Part shown: positions 11,901-26,900 of the stretch, piece by piece | Position numbering within the stretch: the first letter of the stretch is position 1 | How the letters are laid out: the number at the start of each line of letters is the position of its first letter | Assembly: GCA_963920635.1 (NCBI GenBank) | Contig: OY987299.1 | Span: 119,537,373 to 119,601,372, forward strand | Length of the DNA: 64,000 bases | Origin: Pseudeuparius sepicola | Lineage: Eukaryota > Arthropoda > Insecta > Coleoptera > Anthribidae | Direction: 5' to 3' | Notes under the pieces: model-generated | The model's input: only the letters and a program-made list of their open reading frames with translations | What the model was told of the DNA's origin: nothing | The model's database searches: none | Program-made: the position numbers and the translations under genes

Positions 11901-14900
11901 GTTTCGTTAATCTATAAAATTACATCATCAAGGACTACAATATAAGATTTAAAAAAGTAAATAAATAAAGGATAATCACTTACAGTCCAAGAGCTTGCAG
12001 GAAATTTGAAGGAGATACTTGAAAAAAGATTATAATTATGTAAATGTTTTTAATTGTTTCAACTTTGACTTGTGGCTGAATGTATATATTTCAAATATAT
12101 AATGGCTAGGTAAGTGAAGGCTCTTTATTTATTTATACATATACCTACTACCTGCCCTGAGGATGTAGGTAAATTTATAGAGTTGCGAAACCGGTCTCCG
12201 TTTTCAAATAAAGTTATAGTTTGGAGATAATAGGAGCTATTAATTTCTAATCCCTTGTAAATGTTTCATTCAAAGCCCTGTTTTCCCAGAAAGTTTGTTT
12301 CTCAAACCCTATGCACCTGCACTTAGGTATACCTAAATCCGAATAATAAGTGTGCAAAATGCAAAATATGTGTTAGTACCCTAGTACCCCTCTCTCAAAT
12401 TCTGGGAACCATATTAGGTACGGGAATAAAAGCACACAAGCCCACAAATTACTGATATTGGTTTCACTGTGACTGTTGCGACATCATTATCAAACATTAT
12501 AGGTATTTTGCCCTGACTGCCGTTCAGTTTCAGAACCTTCTGACAAATCTGAATTATCGAACATCCTAGAAAATGTATTAAAATGTCATAAATTCGACAG
12601 ACTGGAACAATAAATTGTACCCTCTATTTTTATTTTGCCCGATTTTCAACTCAAATGACTTTCGAACAATCTTCCAAAGAAGAAGTTTCTAAAACTGACT
12701 GGATGTCAGAATTATTATCGTTCCCTCTGGAAAGTATATAAATTAGCTTTTATCATGCAGCGATTTGACACAATAATAGTATTACATAGGATATTATTCG
12801 TTTTCAAAAAATGCTTCATATGACCCATTTATTTGACAAAAATATTACTTGTACCTATCACATTTTTAAAGTAAAAATCAAGCGCACAATTTGGTCTAGA
12901 ATTTAAATTTACTCTTTTTGCACGACCAGGCCATTTTATGCCCTAGGGATCAAACCATTTTACACAAAAGCAAAAAATACTTTGTGAATAATAATTATTT
13001 ATTTATTATTCCTGGAGGATTAATAATAATGAGTATTATTATATCCCAGTCGACAATGTCGACATACATAATGTAATATTCTAACATTCAAAACAAGCGA
13101 AACACAAATAAGGGAGACTGAGACTAATAAAATGAAAAATGAAACATCTGATATCGATTGAAAGTTCCCCTGACGTGGTTCTCGAGCCCGGTGAGGTAGG
13201 CCGAAGTAGGGGGAGTAGGGGAACCACGAGTTCCAGCGAACGCCCGCCCGCCCGTCTATCTCCGTACGTCTAATTCCTGCTCGGATGGCCAATTCACGGA
13301 TCATTTTATTGCCGGGCAATGGGTTCGTAGTTTTCAAATCATAGCCAAACGAACAAACATATCGACTTGAAAGTAGTCTTAAAATAATGCTATCGAATGC
13401 CTCAATCGTCGTTGTGTCTTTCGAATTATTTTTGAGCGGCGGAAATACTCGAAATTCTTAACCGAATATAGTCGAATTTCGGGTATGTTTGGCATTTTTT
13501 TTAACAGTGTCGCATTAGTCCTGCACAGTTCGTGATACACAACGACGATTCTTCATAGTTTTATCTAAGCCACAAAAAAAAATCAAGTGAAAATATTAAG
13601 AAATGCAAGTAGGAGATGTAAACTACGAAACCCTTGAAAATGGGGGGTATCGTAGCGCCTTAAGGATACGGGAGCAATATTTGGATACAAGCAACAGATG
13701 GCGCCAAAAATTAAAGTGATCCAGTCATTGTCTATTAATTTTCTTATATTAACATCTACCAAAAAAATAGCCGGACAACTTTATTTTTTTGCAAAATCTG
13801 TCCCCTGTATCTACTGGATTTCTCTCATATCCTTATGTCAGTTTCAGACTGAGCTATCCATAAACAAGGGTATTATGACATATGGGTGCTATTATAATAC
13901 TTAATAGTATATTACCCAACAACGTGTGGGTTGCGGTAGCCATGACTTGTTTGGAAGAATGGCAGCCTGAAAGGGTAATGTCAATAATTTGCTAGTTGAG
14001 TACATGCTTTGCTACAATTATTATTTGTTTATCTGTACAGGGTGTCCCAAAATGAATTCCCCAGCGGCCAGAGGTAGACGTTACGACCCAAGATGAGACG
14101 AAAATAGTTTCATTTAAGTCAAGTCACCTTTTTCGTATCCAGAATATGAAATTTCGAATGTCAAAATTTTTTTGTCAAACAGCAGTGCGACATTGAAAAG
14201 GTGAATTTTCATAATATTATTATGCCAAGAATGAAATAATTAATAAGCCGTGTAGAAAACAATTTTATTCAACGGTTGCACGAATGCATTGAACAAAATG
14301 GCGGACACTTTGAACAATTGCCTTTGTAAATCTAAATGTTAATAACTTTTTGAAATTTTTTCATAAGTGATTTTCGTCTTATTTTTGGTCGTAGCCTCTA
14401 CCCCTCGGCCGCTGGGGAATTCATTTTGGGACACCCTGTATATCTAAATAAAAATATATTAAATGTACCTAGTATAAAGTTACATACCTGCTACCACTCC
14501 ACCACTCACCACTCTATAAACTATGTTCTCTTTCAGTTTCTGATTTTGTTGTTGAAAAATGAGTTCCGAATACAGTAAAATATTTCTGTTTTGGTTTTTG
14601 TCGTCGATATGCCGCCCCTGATTTTTTATTACTTTGGTATCGATTCATTATTGATTGACTTCTATCTATAGACCACTAGCCAATGGCAGTGAATTCTGAA
14701 TTAACTGAAAACGCAAGAGTATATTACAAAAAGAAAGCCTTCTCCCCCTTGGCTTTAAGCACTTCGATTAGGACTTTTTAAGGATGTATAGTTATAACAG
14801 CGCCTGACCAACTGTCTAACATTATCCATTCTGAAAAATATTGTTTTATTTACCTGTTCAAAAACTGTTTGCTCTTTGCCTATTTTGGCGCCCCTGTGAG

Positions 14901-17900
14901 GCCGCTCCCTGGGGGTGAGGCTCACCCACCTCCCCTGTCCTGTTCTCACCCTCACAATACTCCAAGCTAGGAGTACCCCAGAAGCAACTGAATGCTTGTG
15001 CGGGGGAGGGGTGCATTTGCGGCTACGGCCGATTTTTCCCGGTAGAACTAGGATACCATTCGCTTAAGTACTACGGAAAATCCTAGAAAACCGTAGTAAT
15101 CCCAGTGAGTGTAGGACAATTAGTAAATCACAACTAAAAAGCTATTAAGGAGCAATATACCGTGAATCCACATTTTTGTCCAGCGCTCTTGGCCATCAGC
15201 GGTGCTTTTTTCTATAAAGACATGTTGATGCATAGTCTGCCTTAACCTCAATTCGAACCAAGGTCGATCGAAGGCAAAGAAACATGCAGTCTAAATAGTT
15301 AGCAATGCTCTGAACATCGCAACCAAGGCCCATAGCATGTTTAAATATTTTAACACTAGTAGACTAGTAATTTATGCAACTAGAATGCAAAGCTCTACTT
15401 TAGCACTTGAAGAACGACAGTATTTTGACGAGTCGAAGGCCTCGCCAAAATATCATTCGGGTACGCTGAAGGCACTTTGCGCATGATTTGTATACAATAT
15501 ATTTTCTACAACCCTTTTAAATATATTAAAAAACAAGCTGAAATCGTTCTAAACTATTCGACTATTTATTCATTTACCCTGGGGGCTAGCTGATAGTTCT
15601 ATGACTTAATGACAATTATTCTTCTTCTCCGCGTCAAACCACTTAAATCATATTGCGTAAAATACCTGTTTTGTGTTTATGATTTATAATTTCCACATCG
15701 GCAATAATTTCAAATTCGATTTTTGTTCACAACCCGTTTTTATGTGTCACCTCACAGCACATCTGATTTTTGTATAGTGAAAGTTATGAACGTGTGTATT
15801 TAAATAAATTTAAAAATGTAGTTGAATACATGTATACAAAATATTTTAATACGTGTTAAAAATCATCTCACTTTGTTCGAAGAGTTTTCGCTGCACTCGT
15901 TCCGAAATCTTCGCTTCTCTCACAATAAACTCTCACTTCAGTTTTATAATATAAATATCGGATCAATTAATATAGTTCTAAAACTGTTTTGTTCTTTTTT
16001 CGCTTCATGAAAGCCAGTAGAAGTATATACTTCTACGTCTATGCAAAAAAGGTGAAACATATTTTGTTCAAAGCAACAACAACACTCGCAATAAAAAAAA
16101 CAGATTAATGCCACCACTGAATATCCGTTGAAATGCTAAACTATGGAGGGTAGAGGTAAGGAGGACCATCTTATATGGGTGTTCGGCTCAAGAACGGTCA
16201 TCTAAAAGCATTAAATAAGGGTTCAGGAAGTCTCCAGAATGGCGCTCGTGTTCCCTCCGGATATGACCCGAACTTACCGGTTGTAGACAAAGTGAAGTTT
16301 GCCGAGTGGAAAGTATCATAGTTCGGAGGTATGGAAAAATATCTAATTTATTAACTAACTATCTGTCAAACTAATTTTCAGTAATGTATTAATTTTATTA
16401 TCATTTAAAAATCATTTAAAAATATTATTTACATCAGAATAACAGAAAGAGCAGGAATGATAAAAAGGATAGAAACATGATAAGTCGGCTACCAAAAAAA
16501 TCTAGCAAAAATGAAATCACCGCCGAATTGAGGGCAGTGATAGCTAGCGCTATCTGTCATTTCTGCCCGTTCAATGCACATTGACGTAAAGCGCTGGCAG
16601 CGATTACAGATTTGGGAGCGCATTGAACCCAACCATAGTAATAAACGTTTTGTAGTAGTAGTAGTAGTAACAAGTTTATTTAGCAGATAATAAGGCTACA
16701 TGCAAATACTTAATACTAATATCATACAATGATTACTTCAGTATAATAGACAATAAAACTTCCTTCTTGTACAATAATAACTATATAGCTTAACACCAAA
16801 AATTAGTAACTATCTTGTAAATTTAAAAAATGTTTTTTAAGTTTAGCTTTAAATTTTGTAAGGCTGCGTTCATTTTTTATAGTTACATTTAATCTATTGT
16901 AATTAATTATTCCTTTTTGAAATATTGACTTATAAGATATACTTTTACTACAATTTTGCAGATGAAAATCTTTACAAGATCGAGTCGGATAGCTATGATG
17001 ATTACAATTATATGATATATATGCATTCAAACAATTAGGCAAAAATTTTGTTTTAATTTTAAATATAAAAATGAACGTTAGATAGCTAATTAAATTTTTA
17101 ACATTTAACCACTTCAACTTGCTTAACATATAATTTATACTAATTTATAGGTGTATAACGATCCAAATTTAATATTATTCGCATTGCTTTATTTTGCAGA
17201 ATTTGTAGCTTACTGAACACATAATAATCAGCATCATATAATAAGGTTGGACAATATAAAAAATGCGGAAGAATTATAGTGTTATAAACAATTTTTTTAG
17301 AATAAAATGACAAATCTGAACTAATTCGTTTAAAATACGATATTTTAGATGCAATTTTGGATATAATTTTTTCAAAATGTAAATCAAATTTCAATTTATC
17401 GTCCAAATATATACCAAATATTTAAATGAATTAATAATTTCTAATTGTTCTAAATCTACGTTAATACTTAAGTTGAAGTCATTAATACACCCTCTCTTCC
17501 CAATTGTTCTAAATCTACGTTAATACTTAAGTTGAAGTCATTAATACACCCTCTCTTCCCAAAAATCATAACTTTCCTTTGATCTAAATTCAATTTTAAT
17601 TTATTCACCTTCAACCAATTGGATAACAGAGATAAATCAGAATTAATATCATGAACAGCTGCATGAATGCATTTATTTTTAGTAAATATCAAAGTATCGT
17701 CTGCGAACATTTGAACAAAACATTTTTTAACCACATTAGGAATTTTGTTTATATATAATATAAAAAGAATAGGCCCCAAAATACTTCCTTGCGGTACTCC
17801 TACTGTATTTATGATTTTTTCCGAAAAATCTTTGTCAACTTTTGTAATTTGAAATCTGTTTTCTAAATAATTTTGAAACCACAATAATACTTTACCTCTT

Positions 17901-20900
17901 ATTCCATACTGATACAATTTAGTTACTAATTTTTGCCTGTTAACTGTCTCAAAAGAGCGTTTAAGGTCAAGAAATACTGAAATTACTACTTCTTCATTCT
18001 CTAAATTCCTTCTCCATTTTTCAACCACCGTTTGTATCGCCACCTCCGTTGAGTACTTTTCACGAAAACCTGCTTGGCAATCTACCAAAATTTTACACCT
18101 CTCCAAAAAATCTTTAAGTTGTTCATACACAACAGACTCCATTAATTTTTCAATGTCCAAGAGAACATTAATTGGTCGATATTCATTGTATTTTTTGGTA
18201 TTCTTCACTTTTGGTACAGGTGTAATGTAAGAGATTTTAAATTCTTCTGGAATTTCTGACGTTTTCAATATAAAATTTATTAAATTATGTATTGTCAAAA
18301 AATAGATATACAGAGTGGACCATTGGGATCTTCTAAATGGAAACTGTGGCCCAGAAAATTTGTGGCACATTATAGTCCAAGAGCCGGTCGTGTGATTTCA
18401 ACTCTCGTATGATTATAGAATAAGATGTTATGTAAAATGTAGAGAGTATATTTCTTTACTTGAAGCGAGTAGCTTGCCTCAGTTAATATAGGCCCGATCA
18501 TTGTTATTTAAAGAAGTTGTGGTTAATTTTTAATTTTTTAATAGGTACCACCAGCCCCACGAATATATTTACTACTTTTTCGCAAAAGTCTTTTGATAAA
18601 TTCGAAAAGTGCCGTTCTAAAAATCGAAGGAGGTGGTAAATTTCTTAATCGGGTCTTGTACTTTCCTTCAGTACCGAAAGAAACCTCGAAAATCTGATAT
18701 TTAACCACTCTTAGAAATTGCGTGTTTTTTCTCATTTTTTGATTTTTCGGGGGCACCGGAAGCATCTGCACCTCACCTGAAGACTTGAGGGAAGCTTTAA
18801 TATGTCCAACCCCAGAGCCCCAAGCCGAAATAACTTAGCTGTAGCTCGGCGAAAAAGGGCAATTTCTGACAGTTTACGGAATTTGGCTTTTAGGTGACGA
18901 GAAATGCCGGCCAATCACGTAAAAAACTATTGCAAACAATATATAACATATTTATTGCTGGAAGTTTCATTACGGCCTGGGATTATAGTTGTAGTTTGGC
19001 CTAGTTTGCTGTAATGAAAAAATTCCCACATTGGTATTTCATTTCATAATGTATATTATTCCATTTTAGAAGCAAGAAAGAAAACTAATGCCGATAACAA
19101 CCCCTGTAAGGAACCATCAGTAAGTATCACTTGCAACTCCAATGTATAAAGGTTCAGAGATTGTTAGAGGGTAAATAAGTTTCAAATAAGTTATTCACAG
19201 TTAAGTAAATTTAATATACAGACCTTTAAAAAAACCTTTAAAAAATATTCAAGATACTGAATAGGAATTCAAATTGATTGTCATTTTCAAAATGTCAAAT
19301 TATTACAGGAAATACAATATAGTAAGAAGAGTTGTTTTTTTATTGAAATAATTGTTAAATTTTGTTGGATCATTGAGTGAGTCTGACCAAGCTTTTCGAG
19401 CACATGCAAGCGGCTTACTGCCCGCGTTTCATTAGACAGTTACGCTGGATTTTAGCTGTTTAGAAAAATTAATAAACAGTTGGATAGCAGGTGCTGTGAA
19501 GTCAGTGTTGATGCTTATTTGACAAAAACATGGCTACCGCAGAATTAGAGGTGGGGGGGGGGGGGGGGTGGAAGAGGCCCAGGAGCGAGCGTACCCAGCA
19601 GCATTTGACAGCTGCGGGTGATACACTTGGGCCTTGTCTGTTCTCTGCTTGCACTTCATAATGATACAGGCTCTGAGTATTTAATATAAGTCGATTTTAT
19701 TCAAGCGAAGATATTACATAAAAATACATCGGTGCAAACATAAAAAAAGAATATGGCTCAGCAAGAGAATAAATTCGGTTCAAATAAAAATAAAATCCCG
19801 GAAATCTAAGAACTTTGTTACAAGCATCTAATGTAGCCTGTGCGCATTGTAAGAGCAATTTTAAAGCTAGCAAGCAAAGCGCTTGAAAAACTTGGTAACG
19901 TTAGACGCAACCATTGTCTACAAACTCGGTCAAACAATCAAAGGGGAATCTAGCATTCCCAAGCAGCATTTTTAGTTGCCGTTATGTTCCGGCGACATTT
20001 GTTTGGAACTTTAAGGTTGTGATTACTACTCATAGGAGCGTAAATACTACGTTCCTATTACATACCTGCGACCAAAATGGACAACATTTTGAGGGTGATA
20101 GATACGTAACGGCGATCACCTATCAACTTACACCACTACGACGTGCTTACGTTCCGGCAACGTGGTGGAGACGTAGGGGCGTGGTCACCACTACTTTGTT
20201 GGATTCGTTTGCTTCTAGCCCAGCATCTTCCGCCATTCTTCAATAACTGTAACTTCGAAAATGGAAGTAATATTTATTTTTAACTTATATCTATGAATAT
20301 GGTAGGTACAAAAAAGGTATTTTCTGATTTTTTTTGTTGCCAGATTCAAGAAACTAAAACGATTGAAAATTTTCTGTCAAATATGATGTTGATAGATTGA
20401 AAAATAACAACGTGCCCTCTCAAATTGCCTGTTTTAACGTTTTTATCGGGAAGATAAATTACGAAACTGCGAAATAACTATTTCAGTACTAAAGGAAATT
20501 GACATTTAATATAATGGCATCTATCATTTTATAAGAAAATATGGCGTAATTTTTAGTAATTACTTCTAAGTATTATTTACCTTAAAATGGGTGTTTGAAG
20601 ACTTTGCCACTTAACTGGTAGTAACGGAAACTACACTTTTTTCACTTTAAGGTAATTCCTATCTACAAAAATTAGTTTTAGATATTTTAAAATCTAAAGT
20701 TGCAATTGCTACAAGATGACTTCAAGGTTCCAGAAGCTTCGTTTAAGTTCCAAATGCCACTATGTGTGCTTCATAGATATTTAAAATTGTAGCCACTCCA
20801 GAGAAGCGTTTTGTAATTTTGTATTGAAGACAGCTGCTCCTATTTCGATTCGTTTCATCCAACTGCTGCTTTAATTTTCTATAAAATGTGAATGTGTGTC

Positions 20901-23900
20901 TATAATTTTTCTTCTTTCTAATGGCCGACATTTTCATCACTTCGTAAAAACTACCGAATCCTTCAAACGAATGTAAGGAACTAAATGTAGTTTCCAATGA
21001 GTAGGTATTTTGGTCCCTACAGAAGTGACAGACACTTTAAAGTATTACTACAAAGTAAGAAAAACTTTAAAGTGATAAACAAGTAACACAAAAAGTAATT
21101 GTGACCATTGAATATAACCTTAGAGTTAACGTGACTAACGTAATTTTGCATAGTAACAATTCTGTTCCAGATACTTAAGAAACTGCTTAGAAGTACTGAA
21201 ACCATAAAGCGTTGACTGACGTATTAATAAGACTTCTCACCGCTATAGTTTCATGTCCTGGAAAGTAGATGGTCAACAATCTATTTTGCGTTGTATTTTG
21301 TCTCCGGGAAGCGCATAGTGAGCCAGAGAACTGTCAAACATGACAGCCGTGAACAGTCTTTATTAATACGTCAGTCAACGCATAAAGTTTCAACAAAGTA
21401 ATAATTACGTAATAACTACTTACTCAAAGTTCCCATCTCAGTTACCACAACTTTAATGCTGCTTGGGTTCAATATACAAGACAAAAGTTGGACATATGTA
21501 AATATAAACACGAGGATTTAAAACTAATCTTAGACAAAGAAACTAATATATTTAAAAATAAAACAAACACTTTTATATGCAAAACAGTTTATTATGTTAT
21601 AGAATTACTGATTTTGTTTATAAAATTGTTTTTGCTCATTTACTTCTTACATGACCGGTGGTGTGACTGGTGAATGATTAACATGTTCATATTTACATAC
21701 ATATTTCCATCCTTTGTTAACATGGCAAGGTCGAAGATTCTGTTTCTTATATTTTATACGTAGAATATCCTTCGCGAAATTACCTGAAATTTGTTGAAAT
21801 TTGATTTTATAGTTCCTGTATTGAAAGAGTTAAAAGCAATCTTTATATATATAAAAAAATTCAGTTTTGTCCCTTGAATAAAGAACCCCAGGAAGGAGCG
21901 AACAATTTGGGATTAACGTACTACTGGGATGGAGTTGATTAAATCAAACTAAGGAAGACAGAAATCCTCAATCATTTTTCATAAAATCAATACCTACCTA
22001 CAATAAAGGCCAAAAATTATAAGGCACGTTTATGTCTATAGCAATTCTTATTTTAAATTTCCACTTATGAAGAAGCAGGTACCTACACAAACGCCTATGC
22101 CACTTTGGTGCATGGCCTCAAAAGATAGTTTAAACTAAAAAAATACTTACTGATGAATTATTATCCTGAAACTTTTAAATTTTGCCAACTGAGAAGAGCC
22201 ACAAGCCGCACAGCTAAGCGTAAGACCTCGAAAAGTATCAGCACCATGCACATACTACCGTTTGGAGCCTAAATATGTCCGTTTTCGTCTTTTTATATCT
22301 CTCATAGAGCTTAGACTCCTTGCTGGGGTTCCTTGTTCAAGTTTGGTCTATAATGATAAGTTGACAAGGTATGTATGCAGGGTGTCACAGGAAGAAAGAG
22401 ACATACTGCCACTGCAGATAGGGCTGGCTCAGATTAATCAGAAATGGCTATAAAAAAAACTCTCCATCTCAATCCTTTCTTTTACAGATATACAGGGTGA
22501 TTTGTTAATTTTGACCAATATTTTTACAGGAAAATAACTATTGAATTTACCTAGAATCTTATAATATTTTAGGGGTTTATTACACTAGAATATGTCAAGG
22601 TATACATATAACAAAAATTCAAAAATTCCATCAAAGTTCACTTTGTATATGATTTTTTGATAATCCAATGGGAGGATATAAAACTACATACAATAGTGTT
22701 GAATGCCACTTATTTGTTTTTTTCTCACACTTTCAACAGTCTTCAAATAAATTATTCAATTTGACCAAAGCATAATAAAAATATTAAACTATGCAAGGAG
22801 ATATACTTTATGTACTAAGTAACAACAATAATATACATATATACATCGAAGAAAGGAAGAAATATGAAAAGCTAGAAAAGGCCGAAAAAATATATTGTTC
22901 AACTGTTACGTTAAAAATGCAGTGCTTATCCAAAATCATAGTTCTAATTTAAAAATGTAGAAATTATTTATAGACCGACGGTACACGGCCAGTTAGATGA
23001 AACGTTTTTCAAATGCATGCCAATCGTATATCTAGTGCAGAAGGGTGTGCAATTCAATTTTCCGTTTGCATGGAAAAGCGGCATGCATTTGAAACACGTT
23101 TCATCTAACTGGTCGTGTACCGCCGGTCTATTGAAAATTTGGTGGAAGATCTGGAATTACTATGTGTGACATAAAGATGCTTTATAAATCGTGTTTTGTA
23201 GTGGTTGAAGTAAATTAAAGGGTAAACACTTTTGATAGTTTAGTTAGTTTATTTACAGTACCCAGAGACTTGCCATCAAAGTCTCTGACAGTACCATATC
23301 TGCTGGTAATCTCACTTCTTTGAAGAAATTTTGTTCCATCATCTAATTGACCTCGTAACTTTCGGAAACTGGTTACGCTGTTTCTGTATGGCTTTTTCTT
23401 GGCTTTGTAGTTATTGTTTCCTAGAAAATAGCTAGTTAGTGATGCATTTAGATGCTTTCTAGCATGGATGAGTTCTAGTGCTAGAAGCCTTTTTGTGAAC
23501 TTACTTTCCGCGATTGCAGTCGAAGTTCTGCCGAGTGCCCAATGCTTTGCTTTTACTCATATTGTTTGTAGGTGGTTTTCGCATTTCTCATTGCCTTTGA
23601 GGTTTGTTGCGTTCTTTTGGGATCTGGAAAAGGAATGTCATTGGTTAGTACTGCTATTAGTAGAATAATATATATAGTCCAAAGCACGAAAGAAAACGTT
23701 TCTAAAGAATGCGGGCAGCGTTGCGATATTTCCTATACGAGGAGTCGTTATTTATTGGCGAATACAAGTTTTATCATATTGAAGCCGAATTTCTGAACTC
23801 TGTTATACCGAAAAAATAAAGCTCGCATCACGGTACCACTTACCCATTTTTGTTTATCATTTATTTTTAACGCGGTGTGATAAAACACCTATTATATTTT

Positions 23901-26900
23901 TTTCAACATCGTCGCGTCTACCATCACCTTCGAAATACGGCAACACAGCACTTATACCAAGCAGTCGGCTGACAAAAGCAGTTAGCCAACGCGTTTTGTG
24001 CCTGTTTCTATAGTACGCAAAGTTAACTATGTATTTGGTCTACCACACAGACCTAATTTTTTAGGCCGCTGGCAAGTTTTTTCCACCGGCTCAGAGAGCT
24101 CAGTGGCGTTTCGTGTGTTCGGGAGTTAACGTGTGCAAAATGAGTTAACAGGGAAGAACGTTGCATTCTCAAGCACGAGAAATAAGTGCCAATGTTATAA
24201 GGGTTTGCCTTCCTCCGTAGTCTAAGGCATCACCGTTAAGAATAATATTAACAATAAATTAAATAACAATTATTGTATGAAAATTGAGCTACGCCCCTGA
24301 ACTGTGACTAATTCTATAATATTTGCGAGTTCTTCCCCCTTACGTCGCACGCATTCTGCCATAAGGAGGACTATAACAGGAGACAAGGTTATAAGTTATT
24401 TATGTATATTATGTCTAAATTTGAATAAAAAATATACAGGGAGTTCCTTTCTGCAGGGAGTCAAAGTTGAGCAAAATAGGAATTTTAAAGGCATCTGTCG
24501 AGTCAAGTGTGCCATGGAATGCCTTCAAAATAGTTGAAACTGTGGACTTGCTGACTGGCAGGCTTCTGTATTTTTTAGATTTAGTTCATTTATAGTGTGT
24601 GAAGCGGTTTTAATATACTCGATTTTTGACCCGTATAAAGTTCCATAGATTCAGATAACAGCACTCTGTATATTTTGTATTGGACATTTGCACACCAACA
24701 CCTTGAGTGGTTCTATTGACCGTTGAACTGTTTTGAGGGGATTCCATGGCACACTTGACTCGGCAGATGCCTTTAAAATTCCTATTTTGCTCAACTTTGA
24801 CACCCTGCAGAATGGAACTCCCTGTATATTTTTTGTTCAAATTGGGTGTGTTCTGATTAACGCTGGATTTGCATTTTGAAAATGGTAGGAAGGTCAAATA
24901 AGCGGTTTTTGAAGGCCTTTCAAACAAAAATAAGTTTAGGCAATTATCTCCAAAAATGAAGATTTTACGGATTTGTACAATTTTAACGTTGGACACCCTG
25001 TATATATTTTTCTTTACTGTATTTTTATCTTTATTTGAGCATTTTTTGAACATTGAATCATTTTGTGTTTTATTTCTGTTGGCAACAGGTTGTAAAATGT
25101 AGGTCAATAATAATAATTATATACCTTTGGGTAGTTGTCTTTGAAGTAATAGATATTACAACATTTTGGTTTGTCTTATTTTGAGTGTTATAGATATGTA
25201 TTTTCAATTGGTGAAAGTCTTTTTTTGTTTTTATAAGTGTACATTAGTGCCGATTTTATGTATAATATGTCTATATCAAGGCATTGAGTAAAGGAATAAA
25301 TTATTCCTTTACTCAATGATCAAGGTTATTTTATTAACCTTGGTCGTCGATGGAGGATTGGTCTATATCCCGTATTTTGGTTTCAGAATGCAATTAAATT
25401 GTCGAATGCCTTTTTTCATTCCAGAATATAATCTTAAGTAGAGATCGGTGAGATATGTTTGAAATTTCTAAATTTACTACCCCCTGTTGATATTCCATAT
25501 CTCTGTAACAATTCAGCTAGAGTAATGTATATTATCCTCCGGGTATATGTCTCTAATTTTATTTGGTAGAATTTTCTAATTTTTGTATTAAGGTTGTCTA
25601 TATGGCGCGTCCAAGGTATTTTACGTTATCTGTAGGCAAAAAGACATGTAGTACAAGGGTGAGCAAATTTTGTTGCAAAAAGTTTTGAAAAATCATTTTT
25701 ATAGTAATTTAAAAAAATAGTTTTATAATAATGAAGCATTTTAATAATAATAATAGTAAACAATACCAATACATAACAATAATAATAATTAGGTAGTTAA
25801 TGATCTCTGACTTCGAGAAAAGTTCTATACATATTTCAAATTGTCATAAATGTGCTTAACGAGTTCTAACTTTGCTTCTTCCGTTGGTTTTCCCTCTCTA
25901 AAACCAAATTGCAACTCAGACACTAAATTATATTTTTTAATGTAACTGTTTAATTTGCTTTTAATCACCTTCTCAAAAATCTTATTTATGTTAGTGATGG
26001 GGGAAATTGATCTGTAATTGGATATTATCAATTACCCCCTTTTTTTAAATTGGGTACAATAATTGTTTCCTAAATTTTTTGGCCACTCCCCCTTTTCTAT
26101 AATTATATTTATAAGCAACGTTATGAGTTTTATTATCTCTAAACTAATTTCTTTAATTGTTTTTGTGCCATGAATGCCCAGAGATTATTTATTTATTTGA
26201 TTTTTTTACTTCAGCTTTGTCTGTAGGGGAGAGAAACAATGACTGACAAGACTTATTGCTGATTGGTAATTAAACTACTTCTAGGTTTCGTGATTTTTTC
26301 ATGAATGCGCTTTTTTTTCTGCCAATACTTGAAAAGTATTCGAAAGTATTCTTTGAATAGGTCTGGTTCACTTACGATATTTTCATTGTTACTTATTAAT
26401 AGGATAGGATCATTATTTTTCTTTTTGTTAAAACTTTCGTTAATAATTTGCCATGTTTTCTTTGTAGTATTTTTATTTTATTGTATTAATTTGTAAAAGT
26501 ATTTTTTTTTCCATTTTCTTTAACTCAGTGTTTAGTTCGTTCCTAAAAGATTTATAGTGATTTGCAAGTGTACGATATTTATACTAATAATAATGACGTT
26601 ATTTTGAAATGGAAATAACAAAACTTATTATTAGTATAATAATTGTTAATACCAGTTGTAAATGTCAAAGGTTAATGATGTCACGAAGAGCTACTTCATA
26701 ACTATCATTCATTATATCTGGAGCCGCGTGAATGACGAAAGTAAATACCAGTAATTGTCAGTCCATTGCGTGAAATTGGCTCATATCAAGGGGATCGTAA
26801 AGACCATTTTGAATAAATTACAATATTATTATTCCTTTAATCAATGGTATTGTACTAGATTGTAGTGTCATCCGCACCAAAAGTGTTTTATTAGTTGCAG

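Larger units (their letters stand above)
9897..19069. other. Gene A intron 7 (9.2 kb): repeats, no further exons seen
   Basis: The intron contains foldbacks at 11823-12259 and 14036-14440, a dispersed repeat at 13640-13915, a non-LTR remnant at 16650-18370 and a GC-richer stretch at 13130-13330 of unknown nature. Between these I see AT-rich sequence with short unassigned frames. Very small exons cannot be excluded. Confidence 0.4.

Noticed and set aside
13020..13337. GC-rich stretch as an rRNA fragment or conserved exon
   Set aside because: I could not match it to rRNA from memory, and the 105-codon frame has no recognisable motif or splice context.
19550..19568. Poly-G runs (also near 411, 35127 and 59208) as G-quadruplex regulators
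   Set aside because: Each lies in or near repeat sequence, single runs do not form the four-tract arrangement, and homopolymer length is error-prone in assemblies.
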